Source of the DNA: Bog-105 sp965277435
GTDB lineage: Bacteria > Acidobacteriota > Terriglobia > Bryobacterales > Bryobacteraceae
Direction of reading: 5' to 3'
DNA length: 64,000 nucleotides
NCBI GenBank assembly: GCA_965277435.1
Contig: OZ255821.1
Location: forward strand, 3,410,001 to 3,474,000
The translations under genes were made by a program, and so were the position numbers. Under the pieces are notes generated by a model. It did not search any database. It was not told where the DNA came from and was given only the letters and a program-made list of their open reading frames with translations. How positions within the stretch are numbered: the stretch's first letter is position 1; every line of letters starts with the position of its first letter. Below are positions 61,389 to 64,000 of this stretch, piece by piece.

Positions 61389-62234
61389 CTAGGCCCGGCT
61401 CAGCCTCCTCCAACGCAGCGTCAACCCTGCTGCGAGAAAGGCCAGACCGCCGGTTAAATAAAGATAGGTGTCACTAGCCGTTTTAGGGAGTTGCCGCCGA
61501 TGAGACATGGGCGCGGGTGCGGCTGTCGGTTCTGGAGAGCTAGCAGTAGCAGGAGTAACAGCAGGAGCGGGAGTAGTAGGAGCAGGAGTAGCAGCAGAAG
61601 CGGGAGCAGCCACAGGAGCTTGCGTAGCTGCGTTGGTGTTTGCAGCCACCGTATCGGCCGCAGCTGCTGTCGCTGCCGGCGCCACGTATTTAGCAGCCTT
61701 GACACCTTCTCCTGTATTGCTGGCCGTCACCCGTTCCGGGGACAAGAGCCAGAGCGTAACCACTTTCATGTCATCGGGCGAGAGATTCCCAGGAAGTTTG
61801 TCGTAGGAAGGATCAACGGCCATCACGGTCTCGGCCGTGTCGCCGGTAATCTTCACCGCTTCGAGTTTCGGGTAAACAAATTCGAGCGGAGCAGCGCAGT
61901 CTGCGCACTTCCATGCTTTTACCGACTTGTTGTCGCTACCATTTGTCTTGAAATAGGCTAGATTGTCGTCCGACGTCACCGGCACTTTCGCATCTGGCAC
62001 GGCGAGCACCAGCGAATGCTCCCCAGTCTGAGAGTTCGAGACACGGACAATCGCCCGATCTGGCAATCGATCCTCCACCGCGAACGTATAGGTTCCAGCT
62101 TTCAGTTCTGTTCCCGGAATCTGCGTGTTCGTTCCCAATGTGATCGTCTGGCCGTTTTCGGCCGCCACGCCGGAAGCGATCGGAATCAAGAGAGCTGCTG
62201 ATAGGACGAAAAGACCAGTCTGGTTAATTTTCAT
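61389..62234 (-). CDS. LPKTA-tailed cell-surface protein (sortase substrate)
   Basis: 281 residues. MKINQTGLFVLSAALLIPIA is the signal peptide. A beta-rich domain follows (about 25-165): PGTELKAGTYTFAVEDRLPD, CADCAAPLEFVYPKLEAVKI with a CxxC, and MKVVTLWLLSPERV. A long Ala/Thr/Pro/Val low-complexity stalk (about 180-240) leads to LPKTA (249-253), a hydrophobic helix (YLYLTGGLAFLAAGLTL) and the positive tail RWRRLSRA: a complete cell-wall sorting signal. The stalk DNA is a degenerate GCN/ACN repeat. Confidence 0.9.
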   Translation of the reverse strand: MKINQTGLFVLSAALLIPIASGVAAENGQTITLGTNTQIPGTELKAGTYTFAVEDRLPDRAIVRVSNSQTGEHSLVLAVPDAKVPVTSDDNLAYFKTNGSDNKSVKAWKCADCAAPLEFVYPKLEAVKITGDTAETVMAVDPSYDKLPGNLSPDDMKVVTLWLLSPERVTASNTGEGVKAAKYVAPAATAAAADTVAANTNAATQAPVAAPASAATPAPTTPAPAVTPATASSPEPTAAPAPMSHRRQLPKTASDTYLYLTGGLAFLAAGLTLRWRRLSRA

Positions 62235-62334
62235 AAGCGTTGCCTCATTGATACTTTACGCGAAGCAGAGGCAAATCGGATTATTCCCGCAATAACTTGG
62301 TACTACCGTCCCGTATCGAGAGGTGTAGCCACGA

Positions 62335-63375
62335 TTAATAGCTGCGCTCGCGACGGCTGGCAAGCTCCTTAATCAGTGCATTGGCGGGATCGTCGAACCA
62401 GGCGTGGAACATGAGAATATCGCCATGTGCCACCGACCTTTTCAGCTGACCAAAGTACTGACTCACCGGCGCATCGGCCGTGTTGATCACACTGAAGGCA
62501 TCGGGATAGATGCTCCTCACGATCTCCGGTGTAGAGCTATAACCACGGCGGAGTTCGGTATAGGGCGCAGTCTTTGCATAATAAATGGCATTCTTGTGTT
62601 CCGGCATTAGCAGGACATCCGGATAAACCTGGGCGACGCGCGCTAACACGGCGAAAGAAAGAGGAAGGGCTTCATCACCGTTTGAATCGACGTAGAAGAG
62701 ACTCGCTCCCCAACGTTTTCTGGCGTAAGTAATCTTGTCGACTAAAACTTGCGCAGGATCGCTGGACTTAGTCTGATGGGCGGCCTTTCCATCCGCGCAA
62801 ACCCAGATTGTCTGCGGTCGGATTGTCACGCCGACACGCAATCCCGCGCGGCGAAATCGGGCGAAATACTCATCGATGACACTCTGCATTTCGGGCGCTA
62901 ACTGTTCGACTAGACGCGGGTCTCCGACGTAAGTGGTGGGATGCGGAAACTGCTCGCCTTCGACATCCCAGGTGACCATACCCTGGGCATTGATACTCTG
63001 CAAAATCGCAACGCTACGATCCGCCCAAGCTAATAAACGGATGCGGAACTTGGAAATTCCGGCGGCGCTAGTGACATCGAGGTTTGGGTCCAGGAACCAT
63101 CCGCGCGGGTTTTTCGGCCAGTGCGACGCCGCAGTGGCGAGGATCAGACTCCCAATTGGGCGTCGATCGTTCCATCGCAGGGTAAACGGATTCGCGCTCT
63201 TGAAAAGGTTCCCTAAGTTGAGCACGAAACCCGCCTGATCGATTGATCTTGAAGTAAAGCCTGGAGCAATCGTTCGTACACTACGGGCCAAGCCGTTCGG
63301 ATCGGGCATCGACAGGATATAGCCCGACAACGTAAACAGGCCTATACAAACGCAGCCGAAAAACTTGGTGTTCAA
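62335..63375 (-). CDS. Exported putative glycoside-hydrolase-like protein
   Basis: 346 residues. NTKFFGCVCIGLFTLSGYILS is a signal or anchor. Later segments resemble a (beta/alpha)8 enzyme: AQGMVTWDVEGEQFPHPTTY, YFARFRRAGLRVGVTIRPQ, WGASLFYVDSNGDE and VLLMPEHKNAIYYAKTAPYT. Acid residues in WDVEGE and DSNGDE could be catalytic. I do not recognise the family by name. It stands between the sortase cluster and an exopolysaccharide export gene, suggesting a role in surface glycans. Confidence 0.6.
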   Translation of the reverse strand: MNTKFFGCVCIGLFTLSGYILSMPDPNGLARSVRTIAPGFTSRSIDQAGFVLNLGNLFKSANPFTLRWNDRRPIGSLILATAASHWPKNPRGWFLDPNLDVTSAAGISKFRIRLLAWADRSVAILQSINAQGMVTWDVEGEQFPHPTTYVGDPRLVEQLAPEMQSVIDEYFARFRRAGLRVGVTIRPQTIWVCADGKAAHQTKSSDPAQVLVDKITYARKRWGASLFYVDSNGDEALPLSFAVLARVAQVYPDVLLMPEHKNAIYYAKTAPYTELRRGYSSTPEIVRSIYPDAFSVINTADAPVSQYFGQLKRSVAHGDILMFHAWFDDPANALIKELASRRERSY

Positions 63376-63817
63376 AGTTCAAAACCCTGTACTAGTACGG
63401 GCGGTGCAAAGAAAACGACGGCTGTCTGCAAGACAAAAACCTGAAAATGGCCACACTAGCTATATCGGATCGGCTGGGATTTTTGTGAGCAGAAAAAACG
63501 ACTGCTTCAAAGATTTGATCCTAAAGGTTTGCGCAACTCGTGACGATAGATACGTTGAAGGAGAAGGATCTGGATGAGTAGACAGTACTGGCTTAGTTCT
63601 GCCAGATTCATTACCACTATTGATTGACACTTCGCCTGTAACTTTGCGGTAATGACAATCAGAACCGCTGTAAGTCGACTCCTCGGAGGGAATCGCGATA
63701 TGAAGTTAATCTGTGTCCGGCCTACCTGTCCCTTGGATTGGAAGCCACCGCTGTGCTCTCCCTCCTAATTCGCTTTTCCGCGATGTCCCCATTTCTTAGA
63801 ACTGGATTTATATCTTC
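63376..63817. other. Intergenic before the polysaccharide export gene
   Basis: 442 bases. CTGGC-N8-GCCAG near 63590 is a small inverted repeat, and TTGACA at 63624 could be a -35 box, but no good -10 follows at 16-18 bases. No reading frame is convincing. Confidence 0.4.
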
Positions 63818-64000
63818 ATGAACAAGTGTCTTTGTTTTTTTGTTCTCTTATTGTTCCCGATCTGCAGTGCTTTCTCGGCCGAAGCGCCGGGTGCGGGCAA
63901 TACTGCGAAAGCAACCGAAGCTACCTATCTGCTGGGTCCGGAGGATCAGCTTTCGGTGCATGTGGTGGACCTTGAGGATATTTCCGACAAGCCGGTTCGC
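63818..64000 (+). CDS. Polysaccharide export protein (Wza/Poly_export type), 5' part only
   Basis: 61 codons to the window edge. NKCLCFFVLLLFPICSAFSAE is a signal peptide (a lipobox is not clear). TYLLGPEDQLSVHVVDLEDI is the start of the Poly_export domain of Wza-type outer-membrane channels, which move capsule or exopolysaccharide to the surface. It probably opens a polysaccharide operon beyond the window. Confidence 0.82.
   Translation, partial: MNKCLCFFVLLLFPICSAFSAEAPGAGNTAKATEATYLLGPEDQLSVHVVDLEDISDKPVR

Noticed and set aside
63590..63610. Sigma-54 promoter near CTGGC...TGCCAG
   Set aside because: GG and GC are separated by nine rather than ten bases, and the GG-GC context is poor.

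Overview
The window looks like chromosomal DNA of an acidobacterium of the Solibacter/Bryobacter kind. I infer this from gene content: several long 'orphan' FtsX/MacB-type permeases, a DUF885 protein, a divergent Hfq, many GTG/TTG starts and moderately high G+C. No species assignment is possible from the sequence alone. The window carries housekeeping blocks separated by accessory stretches that are rich in broken genes.

Layout. 0-6.4 kb: a cut-off permease, an orphan AbrB-type regulator, and a leftward operon of a VCBS-repeat protein, a GMC oxidoreductase, a gluconate-dehydrogenase-subunit-3-like Tat protein and a mutarotase-like protein. 6.5-13.7 kb: a complete peptide ABC transporter (two ATPases leftward; lipoprotein receptor and two permeases rightward) wrapped around an M81/MlrC-type peptidase. 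13.7-22 kb: accessory DNA with a sialidase-like gene, an Rpn nuclease gene followed by a duplicate of its own 3' end, the RNase P RNA, a multiply frameshifted SMP-30-like pseudogene, an ArsN1-like acetyltransferase, a permease remnant and a decayed MazF-type toxin. 22-25 kb: Trm112, a glycosyltransferase family 9 protein and an MsbA-like exporter. 25.7-30.7 kb: yicC, gmk, rpoZ, coaBC, uracil-DNA glycosylase and tmk. 30.6-31.8 kb: a PemK/MazF toxin pair and a Uma2 nuclease. 31.9-35.3 kb: holB, hfq, rplU, rpmA, obgE and selC (tRNA-Sec), the last overlapping the obgE stop codon. 35.6-41.6 kb: rlmD, trpS, a lipid-flippase-like protein, two secreted proteins, a cation diffusion facilitator and DinB. 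41.6-53 kb: a nonsense-interrupted YafY regulator, an amidase, a DUF885 protein, a 59-residue membrane protein, a large permease and several gene remnants. 53-60 kb: two secreted proteins, a histidine kinase with an NtrC-type regulator, a phosphoesterase and an ArsB-like transporter. 60-64 kb: a class D sortase, a membrane partner, an LPKTA-tailed surface protein, a putative glycoside-hydrolase-like protein and the start of a Wza-type polysaccharide export gene.

How genes work together: the peptide importer and M81 peptidase look like one uptake/degradation unit. The sortase, its neighbour and the LPKTA protein form a self-contained surface-anchoring module, which is unusual in a diderm and is the most attractive candidate for an undescribed system here. 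selC implies selenoprotein synthesis somewhere in the genome, although I see no selenoprotein in this window. A 38-bp hairpin-like repeat occurs at three distant places, one of them exactly at the junction of two fused gene remnants. Three genes read best from a CTG start codon.
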